From NCBI GenBank assembly GCA_036365455.1, contig JAWQUS010000021.1, positions 19,962,001 through 20,026,000 on the forward strand: a stretch of DNA of 64,000 nt. The letters are read 5' to 3'. This DNA comes from Macrosoma leucophasiata. Taxonomy: Eukaryota > Arthropoda > Insecta > Lepidoptera > Hedylidae. Position numbers and translations under genes: made by a program. A model generated the notes under the pieces. It made no database searches and was not told where the DNA came from. It was given only the letters and a program-made list of their open reading frames with translations. Numbering within the stretch: position 1 is the first letter of the stretch; each line of letters begins with the position of its first letter. This document shows positions 32,201-41,886 of this stretch, one piece after another.

Positions 32201-35200
32201 ACGCTGGTGTGCCGCAAGGCTCTGTGCTATCTCCCACGCTTTTTCTTCTGCATATCAATGAAATGTTGGAGCAAAACTCCAATTTTCATTGCTATGCCGG
32301 TGATAGTACGGGAGATGCACACTACACTGGCCGTGCAAATGCCTTTCGGACACTTATCGAGGAAAGCAGGACTAGACTTGTGTCTGAAGTCGAGCACTAT
32401 CTGGAGCGGGTCTCGGACTGGGGTCGACTTAACTTAGTGCAGTTCAACCCCTCGAAGACACAAGTCTGCGCGTTCACGGCTAAAAAAACCCCATTCGTTG
32501 TAGCACCACAGTTCCAGGGCACTCCGCTCGCCGTCGGTAAGAGTATCGGTATCCTGGGCGTTGATATATCGAACGAAGTGCAATTTGGGAGTCACATTGA
32601 GTGTAAGACCAAATTGGCATCCAGAAACTAGGGGTGCTTAACAAAGCGAGGCAGTATTTCACATCGGGGCAGCTATTACAGCTTTATAAGGCCCAAGTGC
32701 GGCCCCATCTGGAATACTGCTCTCATTTGTGGGCGGGAGCCCCCAAATACCAACTTGGTCCACTCGACTCCCTACAAAGACGCGCCGTTCGTATTGTTAA
32801 CGACCTAGGACTTACTGACAGGCTCGAACATCTGAGCCTGCGCAGACACGTTGGGAGTCTATGCATTTTATACCGTCTCTACAATGGCGAGTGCTCTGTC
32901 GAACTGTTCGACATGGTGCCACCGTCTTTTTCCTACACCGCACTACCCGCCGAAGAGAGAAGTTCCACCCTCACCGATTGGACACTTAGCAATGTTCAAC
33001 GGTGCGGTTCTCACGTTCGTTTTTGCCCAGAACGTGTAAATTGTGGAATGAACTTCCCTCTGAGGTGTTCCCTCGGTGCTACAATATGGGGTTCTTCAAA
33101 AATGGCGTCAAAAGAGTCCTTCGGGGCTGGCAGCGCGTTGGCGACTCGCCTGGTGTTGCAAACGTTCATAGGCGACGGTGACTACTTTCCATCAGGTGGC
33201 CCGTCTGCTTGTCTGTCAATCCTTTGACATAAAAAAAAAACAATATCGAAGCATTAATAGTTTTGACCCCCTGTTCTCTTTAGCAGAACCGCATTACACA
33301 ATCTACTTACCGCTAAATGATAGTGTTCAGCACTATTGTGCTCTGGTCAGGTGAACGGCCTTGTTTTCTGGCACAGAGGCATAATACATTAAACCTCAGC
33401 AGTGGAAACGCATCTACATTGAAATCGCTCGTTTCATGTAGATGTTTATAGGCAACAGTATTACCTAGTCCAGTATCTCGGAGCTTGGTAATGTGCTGGA
33501 GATGAGGTGTCAACAGACTCGCCATCTGTTACTTGGGCCAAAACCTAACCGGCTAACATAGAGCAACACGGGCCACCGACCGGCGGCCGACCGGAGGGGA
33601 GTAGCCATAGCGTTTATTACCGATGCAAAACAGTCTGTCATTTTTTGCGGGGGAAAATTCGTGTAACACATACACACACTACAAAAATTGTCTGTTACTG
33701 CGAAACACACACCTTGACTTTAACAAAATACACAGGCATGGGACCACTTGCGCTTGTACTTTGACAGAGGGGAAAGCCTGCATATGGCTACTTCCCTCCG
33801 GTCTCTATGCCGGCGAATCGTGGGTGTTTGCATGTATCTATTCACCTATATGGGGATTACAGGCGTGAAGTTACGTTACATTTACTTTAAAATATTCCGC
33901 AGAAAAAAATAGATTTTTCTTTACTAGGCCGGTTCTCGGTATGAAATGGATGATACCCTTGGAGCTACCCACTTTCTCCGCGCGTTATCATCAGCAGCTG
34001 GTCGAGGGTACACCTCTTTCTCCAAGTCAAGGGTGCTGCAGCAAAACGGAGCTTACCTGACGTGCTCTTCTGACCGACAAACCATATCGTTTACACTTCG
34101 CTGCCCACTCCCTGTGTTTTCTGAACTGAAGTATTACTTACTGGATACAGCTGCCAGGTGATGTTTGAGAGACTTAATATGTCTATAGCTTGAGCAGAAC
34201 CGCGCCTTAGGTATGCGCGCGGCGAGATGGGAGGTAGCATCGGCTGTATCGTTCTGTCAGTCTGCCGTCATTGCCCATGGTTCCGTGTTTCTATCCGTCC
34301 CCCCGACTCGCCGCGTATACCTAGTGCGCGGTACAGCGCTTCTGGTGAAGCTATAATACAATGAGGTTAATATAAAGAGAAGATACCGGGTACAAACACC
34401 GTTTCCGTTATTAAATTGATATGACAGATACATTTTATGTCAGACGTTTTCAAGTCATCTATCATGTTACTTTGGGAAAGTGTGGTAAATTGACTTGACG
34501 AAGAGAGTCATTGTCAATCTAACTCTTTTAAAATCTAGTATGTGATATTGGGCTTCTGTTTTTAGAGCATAATTATCGCTATATTTAATATTCGAATAAA
34601 ATGTCTCGTTACTTAATGAGACTCGAAATCCGTTACTTGTGTTGTGCACCTAAATCTTATTCAATTTCACTTCTTCAATGTTTAATCCCGCAATTCATGT
34701 CACAGAGGTAAAACACAGGTAAGTACCATCTCTTCATCATTAACATCAGAGTAGTTAAGTTTTCTAAACGTCACCAGATGTTGTTACAATCCTTGGGACA
34801 TCAAAGACCGGCTGCAGTTAATCAAAGACGATCTATTTCGTGTCAACCCTGAACAACATGTCATAGACCTAATCCAAAAGGCTTGTTGGGGTGGTCCACT
34901 CAGCAACTCCATGTTCTGTGAAGAGGAAAGAATCGGTAGTATGAGTCAAGAGGCATTGTGCAGATTTGTCTGTGATAATTTCAAGAGTAACTGCTGCACC
35001 GTTGCGAGTGTTGGTGTGCCGTTTGAAGATACCATGAAGATCGCGGAGAAAATTGATAACACAAGGGTATTTGTTATTCTAATTTTTACGTAATGAAGGT
35101 GGCAAATAAGCATACATGGATGTTAAGTGATGACTGCAGCCTATAGACATCTAGTTACACAAAAACCAGAGGACGAGATGCAGATGCGTTGCCACCTCTG

Positions 35201-38200
35201 AAGCCTAAGTTGTTTGGCCGGGGTATCGTTGGTTAGTTGTTTCATTACTTTCATTAGGAAAAAACATTACTGGGTTTATAAGACCATTTTTCGATTGTGA
35301 AATCTGGTTGTGAAATATTAAGCTTTAAACTACAAATGTTTGTGAGATTCAAATACCTACTGCCACCTAAACGGTGGTTTTGGACGTACGAAAAAAATCA
35401 AAGTGATAGTTAGAATTAGTTAAAATGAACTAAAAAAGAAAACAATCACGGGTAAATACACTCAACAACATAGTAATTAATAGTTCATCATTTTTAAAAA
35501 TGTAAGTAGGTACCTACTTAGGAAAACTGAACGCAACATTGCGCGTGTCCCGATACCCACTTGGTCGGTTTTATTTGTTATCTAGAAGAATTTTTGTTTA
35601 AATAGTTATTTGGAAATTGTTTGCAGGAGAAACCTGTAGATCGTTACATATTACCCTCTTTCCCGCGGGCTGGGTTCCAGTATCACGACTTAGGTCCCGA
35701 TAGCGACACTTGGATTGCTGTGGCCATCCCCGGCTGCGGTACTTATGACCTTTCGTAAGTTGGCTTTGCTATTAAATAATAACTGAAATAAGCCCAATAA
35801 TTTTTTGGAACGAAGTTCCTTATCGCGCGGTAGGTACGCTGGCTAAGGGGGCTAGGCGAGCGTCACGAAAATTCCTCACGACACTTTTGCTATAGTGCGT
35901 AGCGCTCGGGGAGCGGGCGGGCCGAGCACAGGATTCGACTTATTCGTTCTCTCTCTCTCTCTCTCTCTCTCGACAGTGACAAGCCACGCGACGCGCGCGT
36001 CTGCTGTGTATGAGTACATTGTTTTGTCGTGTTCGTGTGTTCGTGTAGTGTTAGGTATTTTTAATATTTTTAAAAATAAACAATGAATTGTGAAAGTGAT
36101 TCATTAGAAGTTGAAGAGGAACTTCGTTCCAATCGGGTGTCCCACATGTGACACCTCAGACAGTTTTATATTTTATCTCCTATAAATATCGTATAATGGA
36201 TCGACCAATATAAAGAAAAGGAAGTTTGTAGATGAACATGCTGAAGCAGACACTGGAGTTCTCTCAACTCTCAGTACTCTTTTTTGCAGCCCGCTCTGAA
36301 TGTTGCCGGTACCGTTCAGGTTGCCGATGAACAAAAAACTAATTAAATAATCTGTCATAAAGTAATTAGATCGCATGAAGGACTACGTTTCTAACTCTAC
36401 ACGCCCTTACTATATAAACCTAACTGCCCAAACTCCTGAGACATAATTCATAGTCATAGTCATTTATTTGCGAACTAAGTACATACATAAAGGTCCTAAA
36501 AATTTGGTTCTAACAATACTTAGTTGCCTATCTTAATCCTGCAAGGTGCTAGCGATATTTTATTCTATCACCCGATTTCACCCAGCTGTCTCATGAAGCA
36601 CGCCATGATAGCAGCAGCCTGCGGCACCGACAACACTCAGTGCGGACTGCACCACATGGACCGCATCCCCCAGCCACCGCTTGGTCTCATGGCTGGCGAT
36701 GACGTCTTCACGCATTACAAGGCTTTCAATATCTCTTACTGCGATACCGGCGTTTTTGGTGAGTATGAATTATCTAATGAAATGGCGGATGAACAGTAGG
36801 GAATTTATCTGCTGCTGGATTTTAGTACTTGTTGCTGTATAATAGGAACTACAATTGGATAGAGATAGTAATGCAAGCCCTCATAGTTTTTGGAACAAAG
36901 TAAAACTATAGCACCTGCGCGAAATAAATGCAGCCGTCATAGAGCGTGCGAAATGATGTTTCGTTCTTGAACACGCGCGTGTAATGAGATGAAATTTTTG
37001 ATGTAAAAGTGGACTGTATGCGGGGTTTGAACTGGGAAGAAAAACAGGATACACATGCACGTACCTCAGGCTGAACAGGCGACGTAGCTACGGCGCGTAA
37101 GCGAGCCGGGGCGCGCACAAATCCTTCGGGATTACTCTTCCCGCGTTCGGGAACTCACTCTCACACGTGTTCAATTAGCGGGGCGATATACGGAGCACAG
37201 GAGCACAATACAGCGTGCTTACGTTAATAATTAGCGGTATGTTCAATCATATTTAGTACACAAAGACACAAAGTCCCCGGGCGGTTTCAGCAACGCATAG
37301 CGGCGCGTGCGGCGGTTAGAAGACGACTCGGCTCTTCTCACGCCCTCTGACGGTGTTGCGGTGCATGTGCGGAAACAGAGGGATGTATAGATAGGTGTAA
37401 GGATATAGGTGTAGGTGTCGCATAAGTCCTTAATTGGGTTTTATTATAACTGGCGTTACCAGTTCTCCTTTTAAAACAATTATTTTACATAAATTTAATT
37501 CAACCCTAAATTTTGGTCCTCAGCTGACGTATTGCCGAGCAGATTCACAAGTTCACACGTTCACATATACCTACACAGTTAGTTTCATTTCAAGGCGATT
37601 GCGATCAATTTAGAAAACAACAGCTATATTTTTCTACCTTCGGGAAAAGTCAACGATATCAATTTGAATTGACTCCGTGGCTTAGTGGTTACAGGTTGCA
37701 GGCGGTCAACCAGAGGGTACTTATATTCTGTAATTGAGGTGATTGTTCATTTTTACATTCACTGTTCAGTATACTGCTGCTTTGATGTTATGAGTTATTT
37801 ACCACCCTTTTAGGAGAACAGCAATGCATAGTGCCTTTTAAGTTGATGGTCACTGAGTTACAGAATACGCCCTCTCAATATCCGCTACTCAGATTTTTCC
37901 GATGGCAAAGATTTTCAATGACCTCTACAGTAATTCATGGTGTATTCGTCCGTGCACGAATGCATGCAGTAGGTACAGCTCTGCCTATCCATTCAACGTT
38001 ACGAGGCTGAAGCTATATTGAATTTGACTTTTACAGGTATACTCGCGAAAACGCGTGCATGTTCAGCCAAACCAGTTGCGTTCGCCATCAGCGAATTTTT
38101 GGCCAGTGTCGCTGATCTGGACTTCAAGCAGATCGAAGCTGGCAAGAATAGACTCAGTAAGTTGATTGCGGAGGTTTTGGCGGGAACGCGGAAAAGAGCT

Positions 38201-40934
38201 GGGTAGCTGCGTGATATTATTTTCAAAATTTGTGTATAGTCGCGTTTTTATGTGTAAAAATGGTGGGATTTTTATCATAAAGCATTTGATAACGTTCACG
38301 AGTGTAAGAAAGTGATGTTATGAAGTAAAAAGTGATTTTTCGTATTGCCTCCAAAACTTCGTTAAAACTCCTAGTAAAGTCCCCATCGCTTTACTGGAGC
38401 CATCTCATCATATTCCTCATGGAAGCATTTAATCATCGTCATCTTCCATTTGGATATTCATTAGTCATCATCATCATTTCAGCCTGAAGACGTCCACTGC
38501 TGGACAAAGGCCAAAGAATGCCACAACGAACGGCCCTGAGCCGCCCTCATCCAACGATTGCCCGCGACCTTCACCAGGTCGTCGGTCCACCTCGTGGGGT
38601 GCCTGCCTACGCTTCGTCTTCCGGTACGCGGTCACCACTCCAGAACTCTTCTGCCCCAACGGCCGTCAGTTCTGCGAGCTATGTGCCCTGCCCACTGCCA
38701 CTTGAGTTTCGCTATTCGGTGGGCTATGTCGGTTACTTAGGTCCTGATGCGGATCTCCTCATTTCCTCCAGTAACTCCGAGCATAGCCCTCTCCATTGCT
38801 CTCTGAGTGACCTTGAGCCTTCTTATGAGGCCCATAGTGAGCGACCACGTTTCTGTTCCGTATGTCATCACTGGCAACACACACTGGTCAAAGACCTCCT
38901 TCTTCAGACACTGCGGTAAATTGGACGAGAAGATATAACGCAGCTTCCCGAACGCTGCCCATCCGAGTTGGATTCGGCGATTGACCTCTTTCTCGAAGTT
39001 GGACCTACCTAACTGGACCGTTTGTCCCAGGTATACGTAATCGTCAACAACTTCGAGTGTAGTACCTTCGACCATAACAGGAGTGGGCGTAACAAGGACA
39101 TTCGACATAATCTTCGTCTTGTCCATGTTCATTTTAAGGCCCACTCGTTGGGAGGCCCTACTGAGGCCATTGAGCATTGTGCCAAGGTCTCCCAGGGTCT
39201 CAGCCATGACTACGATATCATCCGCAAATCGGTGGGAGATGTACTCGCCGTTAATGTTGATGCCGAGTCCGTTCCAGTCCAGAAGCTTGAAGACATCTTC
39301 CAATGCAGCGGTGAACAGTTTCGGAGATATGACATCTCCCTGTCTCACACCTCGCTGCAGTTGGATAGGTTTCGAGTTCTGGTCCTGAAGGCGAACCGAC
39401 ATAGTGGCGTTTTCGTACAAGCTCCTTAGCACCTCGATGTATCGGTAGTCGACTTGGCACCTCTGGAGTGACTGTAGCACAGCCCAAATCTCGACCGAAT
39501 CGAAGGCTTTCTCATAGTCCACAAACGCTAGACAGAGGGCTGGTTATACTCTTCTATCTTCTGTATAACCTGCCGCAGCGTGTGTATGTGGTCTATGGTG
39601 CTAAAACCTTTACGGAACCCGGCTTGTTCGGGAGGCTGGAAGTCGTCGAGTCTGCGAGATAGACGGTTCGTAACCACTCTCGAAACCGGATTATAGACGT
39701 GACTTAGAAGTGCGATGGGCCTATAATTTTTATGATAATGCTGAACACTACCATTTAGCGGCAGATAGATTAGATAATGCGGTGGTGTCTTCGCCCTACA
39801 GCTCCTGCATTGGAACTCTACGTGCAGTGAACGTAGATCCGTTGCTACTCCCAAGGCCGAGGTGTTATGCCTCTGTGGCCGTACAATTACCACCTGACCG
39901 GAACACGATAGTGCTGAAATCACACTCATCACACGACTACTTTGCGGCAAGTAGATAAGACGTAGGCAATCCGTTGGAGCCTACACCTTAGAACTCAACC
40001 ACTGGAGCTGTTCTACCATTAAATAATATATTTTTCAGAGTTAAGCCTGGCCCTCCACGAGGAAGACTGCACGAAGGTGTCGGAAGGCTTGGCATTGCAG
40101 CTGGCTAACAACATACAGATGGACAATGCCAAGATTTGCTTGAGTTTGGTCGATGCGTTAGGTCCTGATGAGATCAGTGCGACTGCTAAGGAATTGTCAG
40201 CGAAGAGTTAGTTTTTGAGATCAATCAATCATTTATTACAATCAGAATAGAAAATACATTTATAATACTTGAAAATAAGATGGTAAAGCCAGTAGGGTAG
40301 CTAACATGAATGGCAGCCGGGCCGGATGAGCAAAAAAAAAAAGTATTTACTCCCCATTCTTTTGCGTTGGCACGTCTAAGCCCGCTAACCAATTATTTGT
40401 TTTTTTTTAATGTAATGGAAGTGGCAAACAAGCATGCAGTTCACATTGATGTTAAGTGATGACTGCAGCATATGGACACCCACACGAAGACCAACGTCAA
40501 AATGCCGATGCGTTACCACTCCTGAGGCCAAAGGTGTTAAGCCTCTGTGCCGGAAATTACAGGGCCGTACATTACCACCTGTCCGGAACACGATAGTGCT
40601 GAACACTACCATTTGGCAACAAGTAAATTAGGTAATTTTGGTTATTTATACATAGACGATCACCGAAGAGGGCGTGCCCCCCAAACGGGTGGCTTAGTGC
40701 TGAACAATACCGTTAATAATACCATTTCGCCGCAGATGAATTAAAATAATGAGGTAATGCCTATGTCCGAGATGTGATGTAGATAATAAATCTATGGATG
40801 AGGATGACTTTGTAAGTGTATATGATATGAATTTATTTTTCATAGAACATGAAATGGCTGTTGCCGTAGTAGGAGACGTCGATGCCGTGCCGCATGATCA
40901 AGAGTTATTGAGTGGCCGACTGCAACTGGCGTGA
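29014..40934 (+). CDS. UQCRC2-like core protein of cytochrome bc1 complex (M16 family), eight exons
   Basis: Exons: 29014-29208, 33928-34157, 34778-35066, 35627-35754, 36553-36758, 38037-38156, 40039-40206 and 40846-40934. All junctions are GT-AG and phase-compatible, giving 474 codons (human UQCRC2 453). The N-terminus (MKRLIPQSYTTARSFSITNR) is an Arg/Ser-rich mitochondrial presequence. Landmarks aligned from memory of UQCRC2: AGSRYEMDDTLGATHFLRAL, the WDIKDRLQLIKDDLFRVNPE helix, SNSMFCEEERIGSMSQEALC, YKAFNISYCDTGVFG and KHEMAVAVVGDVDAVP. Like UQCRC2 it lacks the HxxEH zinc site of active peptidases; it would sit in the matrix-facing core of complex III. Identity to family members is modest and it has unusual Cys pairs (SNCC, RCCYN), so it may be a fast-evolving paralogue. 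Exon 5's acceptor is the least certain. Introns 1 and 6 are filled with LINEs. Confidence 0.8.
29285..29345 (+). repeat. SINE-A remnant at the LINE 5' edge
   Basis: The run catttttcaaaagttacagt to aatgtgctcggagatttcaa resembles the SINE-A body. The LINE sequence begins directly after it. Confidence 0.45.
29910..30265 (+). pseudogene. LINE endonuclease 5' part, frameshifted and interrupted
   Basis: Reads CNIRGLHTNLNAVHHHL and LLFLAETQISSPLG, typical of the start of an AP endonuclease domain. Near 30140 the sensible frame changes (VCLYVREDVCC, then LWTRVDYGGSTRIFF), and the domain is then cut by a SINE-B insertion. Confidence 0.75.
30270..30560 (+). repeat. SINE-B inserted in the LINE endonuclease
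   Basis: Full-length copy, from actggtggtagagcttcagt to an A-rich tail with 24 A in the last 30 bases. It splits endonuclease sequence TRIFF from ACVYRSYSGD, so this SINE is younger than the LINE copy. It gives the clearest view of the family's true 5' and 3' ends. Confidence 0.85.
30985..32631 (+). pseudogene. LINE reverse transcriptase ORF, active-site mutant
   Basis: A 548-codon frame holding RT motifs 0-7: SSGPDSVSAVVMKMCAPEL, NYRPIAITS, GFRHGRSAGDLL, DIAKAFDRVWH, AGVPQGSVLSPTLF and HCYAGDSTG. The second Asp-Asp motif is damaged (YAGD for YADD), which in this family removes a metal ligand neighbour and should abolish polymerisation. The C-terminal part continues in another frame at 32634-33227. 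Confidence 0.85.
32634..33227 (+). pseudogene. LINE C-terminal region in shifted frame
   Basis: Starts just after the 30985-32631 frame's stop, one frame away. It holds YKAQVRPHLEYCSHLWAGAP, LDSLQRRAVRIVNDLGL, RRHVGSLCILYRLYNGEC and a Trp/Cys-rich end. This is the conserved thumb and C-terminal segment of CR1/Jockey elements. Confidence 0.75.
33290..33450 (+). repeat. SINE-B fragment next to the LINE tail
   Basis: gccgcattacacaatctact, gtgttcagcactattgtgct and gaggcataatacattaaacc identify it. The 5' end is missing. Confidence 0.6.
33471..33877 (+). repeat. SINE-A copy split by a hAT-like MITE
   Basis: SINE-A body 33471-33556 (ctcggagcttggtaatgtgc, gccaaaacctaaccggctaa) resumes at 33810 (ccggcgaatcgtgggtgttt) and ends gaagttacg near 33877. 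The interruption is the MITE at 33557-33809. Confidence 0.85.
33557..33809. mobile_element. hAT-like MITE nested in SINE-A
   Basis: Same family as 20756-21056 (catagagcaacacgggcc start, internal gcaaaacagtctgtcatttt and ctttgacagaggggaaagcc). The right TIR has an internal deletion, leaving ccctccggtctctatg. The flanks ccggctaa (33549-33556) and ccggcgaa (33810-33817) are the 8-bp target duplication with one later mutation; the SINE-A consensus has ccggcgaa. Confidence 0.85.
33928..34157 (+). CDS. UQCRC2-like exon 2: M16 N-domain core
   Basis: The acceptor is tttactag and the donor cag-gtgatg. It encodes AGSRYEMDDTLGATHFLRAL, where an active M16 peptidase would carry HFLEHM. Here it is ATHFLRAL, without the catalytic Glu and second His. 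GRGYTSFSKSRVLQQNGAYL then follows, and LRCPLPVFSELKYYLLDTAA ends the exon. Confidence 0.85.
34181..34351. repeat. Possible MITE with imperfect inverted ends
   Basis: tatagcttgagcagaaccgc at the left resembles the reverse complement of the right end, cgcttctggtgaagctata. The match is imperfect and no target duplication is clear. Confidence 0.35.
34778..35066 (+). CDS. UQCRC2-like exon 3
   Basis: Acceptor cgtcaccag, donor agg-gtattt. Encodes CYNPWDIKDRLQLIKDDLFR, NPEQHVIDLIQKACWGGPLS and NSMFCEEERIGSMSQEALCR. These match the order WEV/LK-D, NP-HVIE-LH-AAY and NPLYCPDYRIGKVTSEEL in UQCRC2. It closes the N-terminal M16 domain. Confidence 0.82.
35094..35215 (-). repeat. SINE-B 3' half in UQCRC2-like intron 3
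   Basis: gaaggtggcaaataagcata, gttaagtgatgactgcagcc and gatgcgttgccacctctga: reversed SINE-B, truncated on its 5' side. Confidence 0.75.
35627..35754 (+). CDS. UQCRC2-like exon 4
   Basis: Acceptor tttgcag, donor tttc-gtaagt. Encodes EKPVDRYILPSFPRAGFQYH and DLGPDSDTWIAVAIPGCGTY, at the position of the second M16 domain's first strands (the [20 protein letters not shown] region in mammals). The Phe/Tyr/Cys content differs from the family. Confidence 0.75.
35805..36132. repeat. TIR-like element with CT microsatellite in UQCRC2-like intron 4
   Basis: ttggaacgaagttcc at 35805-35819 mirrors ggaacttcgttccaa at 36118-36132. Between them are a CpG-rich part, a (ct) run at 35949-35971, and an ATG (36083) starting a 22-codon frame that runs into the right end. 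It could be a transposon remnant carrying promoter and leader. The superfamily is unknown. Confidence 0.45.
36553..36758 (+). CDS. UQCRC2-like exon 5
   Basis: Chosen acceptor gctag at 36552, because it alone among the nearby AGs restores the phase left by exon 4. The donor is g-gtgagt. Encodes DILFYHPISPSCLMKHAMIA, then AACGTDNTQCGLHHMDRIPQ, and FTHYKAFNISYCDTGVFG, the last matching the family's AFNASYSDSGLFG. Confidence 0.72.
36760..38030. other. UQCRC2-like intron 5, mostly unassigned
   Basis: Contains a CpG-rich patch near 37080-37330 and a tRNA-head-like fragment at 37673-37700 (gactccgtggcttagtggtt). No coding signal or family repeat otherwise. Confidence 0.4.
38037..38156 (+). CDS. UQCRC2-like exon 6
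   Basis: Acceptor cttttacag, donor ctca-gtaag. Encodes GILAKTRACSAKPVAFAISE, FLASVADLDFKQIEAGKNRL, equivalent to the helix-turn that ends VQAAKNKLK in UQCRC2. Confidence 0.8.
38176..38463 (+). repeat. Unclassified 290-bp dispersed repeat, copy 1
   Basis: Begins gttttggcgggaacgcggaa, contains tatagtcgcgtttttatgtg, and ends cttccatttggatattcatta. It is nearly identical to 42330-42625. It lies directly against the 3' end of a reversed RTE LINE. It has no coding capacity, no inverted repeats and no poly(A) tail. Confidence 0.75.
38464..39727 (-). mobile_element. RTE-type LINE, 5'-truncated copy in UQCRC2-like intron 6
   Basis: The minus strand holds the RT from NYRPIALLSHVYNPVSRVVT (39720) through GFRKGFSTIDHIHTLRQVIQ, VDYEKAFDSVEIWAVLQ, RQGDVISPKLFTAALEDVF, RFADDIVVMAE to the end near 38520, then an RTE 3' end with an atgatgatg tail at 38464-38480. 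Frames break at 39525 and within the C-terminus (one break near ISH-RFADD). Amino-acid sequence is very close to the 48726 copy. Confidence 0.9.
39728..40018 (-). repeat. SINE-B copy, reverse, next to RTE truncation point
   Basis: aatgctgaacactaccattt, taatgcggtggtgtcttcgc and gaacgtagatccgttgctac-type SINE-B words. It is rearranged: two copies of the ccatttagcgg/gcggcaagtagat segment are joined near 39910-39960. Confidence 0.6.
40039..40206 (+). CDS. UQCRC2-like exon 7
   Basis: Acceptor tttttcag, donor aaga-gttagt. Encodes LSLALHEEDCTKVSEGLALQ, LANNIQMDNAKICLSLVDAL, GPDEISATAKELSAK. Without splicing it would stop at TAG 40209. The chosen donor links to an exon giving the family's C-terminal KxMAxxGxL strand, which supports it. 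Confidence 0.78.
40391..40640 (-). repeat. SINE-B copy in UQCRC2-like intron 7
   Basis: The T-rich left edge (reverse of the poly(A) tail), gtggcaaacaagcatgcagt, gcctctgtgccggaaattac and gctgaacactaccatttggc mark a nearly full reversed copy. Confidence 0.82.
40846..40934 (+). CDS. UQCRC2-like exon 8 and stop
   Basis: Acceptor tttttcatag. Completes a Lys codon and reads HEMAVAVVGDVDAVPHDQEL, LSGRLQLA, then TGA. This is the final beta strand of M16 core proteins (MAASGNL in UQCRC2, PAVAAVGPV in MPP). This tiny exon is easily missed. Confidence 0.75.
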
Positions 40935-41200
40935 TAAAACAGAAGGATCCTGCCATATAATTATAACTTTATCGTTTAATAGTAACCTATCTTAAAATAA
41001 TACATACATTTTAATAATATGATGATTACCTAAATGCGCTGTCCTTACCTCTCTTATTTAGGTAATATTGTTACATATTATTTTATTCAAAACATGAAAT
41101 AGGTATGTACTTGTTATTAATGTAACTTCACGCCTGTATTACTCGAATTCCACTGTTTGATTGTCCCGATTGACAATCAACAGAATTATTACCCCTTGTT

Positions 41201-41323
41201 AAAATTATAATTAATGTTTCTTTTTTCATATGAGAAGATTTCAAGAGGCACCATTGACCTATAATCATATCTCAATAGGGGGCAATCTTCTCGTATGAAA
41301 AAAGAAACATTAATTATAATTTT
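41201..41323. mobile_element. Hairpin MITE with 40-bp arms
   Basis: Left arm 41201-41240 and right arm 41284-41323 are reverse complements with one mismatch (core ttaatgtttcttttttcat), with a 43-base loop. It lies about 270 bp downstream of the UQCRC2-like stop. Confidence 0.7.
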
Positions 41324-41329
41324 CAGGTA

Positions 41330-41885
41330 AGAATGTGAGTAGTAGTAACACAGTCTAAAGAAAACGAACGTGTTAATTACCTACAGTCATCCAACGAACG
41401 TGTAATGTCAGAGCAATCGTGCGGGGCGCGCGACGCGAGGGACGGAGGGGGCGGTACCAAGTAGCCCATACAAAAACTGTCATCTACTTGGGACTTAGCG
41501 ATAAGGGGTGCGAGATTTAAAATTTCTTTTGCTAAGTTTTTGGAAAGATGATATTGAAAAATTTGATGTCAACTTTACTGTTAATATTTCATTCTAATTT
41601 TCATTTGATAATAATGTTTGTTATATTTTATACTTTATGTACATACTTACTTCACAAAACGAAAAAATCTTTAAAGACAACTCTAAATATTTTTTTTGTT
41701 TGTATGTACTTGATATTTGGATTATATTGGACGGAGTTAAAAAGGTATGGATGAATATTAGGATCGGTACATTATAACTGTTAGAATTCTGGCGTACTGA
41801 TAGACCGCCCACCTGGAATATTGGTAGATTGATGATAGATTGGTAAATAGGTTGTTGATAGGTTGAGATATTTATGATATGATAG
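41330..41885. other. Intergenic stretch
   Basis: A short CpG-rich patch (41425-41455) sits in AT-rich sequence. The 68-codon frame at 41548 is low-complexity and hydrophobic with no family match. No gene called. Confidence 0.35.
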
Positions 41886-41886
41886 A

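Larger units (their letters stand above)
29350..33240 (+). mobile_element. Jockey/CR1-like non-LTR retrotransposon, inactivated, in intron 1 of the UQCRC2-like gene
   Basis: It contains a GC-rich 5' region to about 29900. An AP-like endonuclease follows (FTVDMCNIRGLHTN at 29960; LGDFNAHHTEW and DLLLTSH, then SSDHCLV at 30690-30920). The reverse transcriptase spans 31600-32330 (YRPIAITSLLCKVMERVI, LDIAKAFDRVWH, GVPQGSVLSP). A C-terminal region LYKAQVRPHLEYCSHLWAGA runs to 33230, followed by a poly(A) tail. The catalytic YADD box reads YAGD. There is a frame change near 30120, a SINE-B insertion at 30270-30560, and a frame change near 32630. The element cannot be autonomous. It lies in the same orientation as the host gene. 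Confidence 0.88.

Noticed and set aside
36524..36799. Independent 91-codon gene starting at TTG
   Set aside because: It contains exon 5 of the UQCRC2-like gene. The start is not ATG and the ends match splice sites.
38518..38919. 133-codon plus-strand frame in UQCRC2-like intron 6
   Set aside because: Antisense to the C-terminal region of the truncated RTE LINE.
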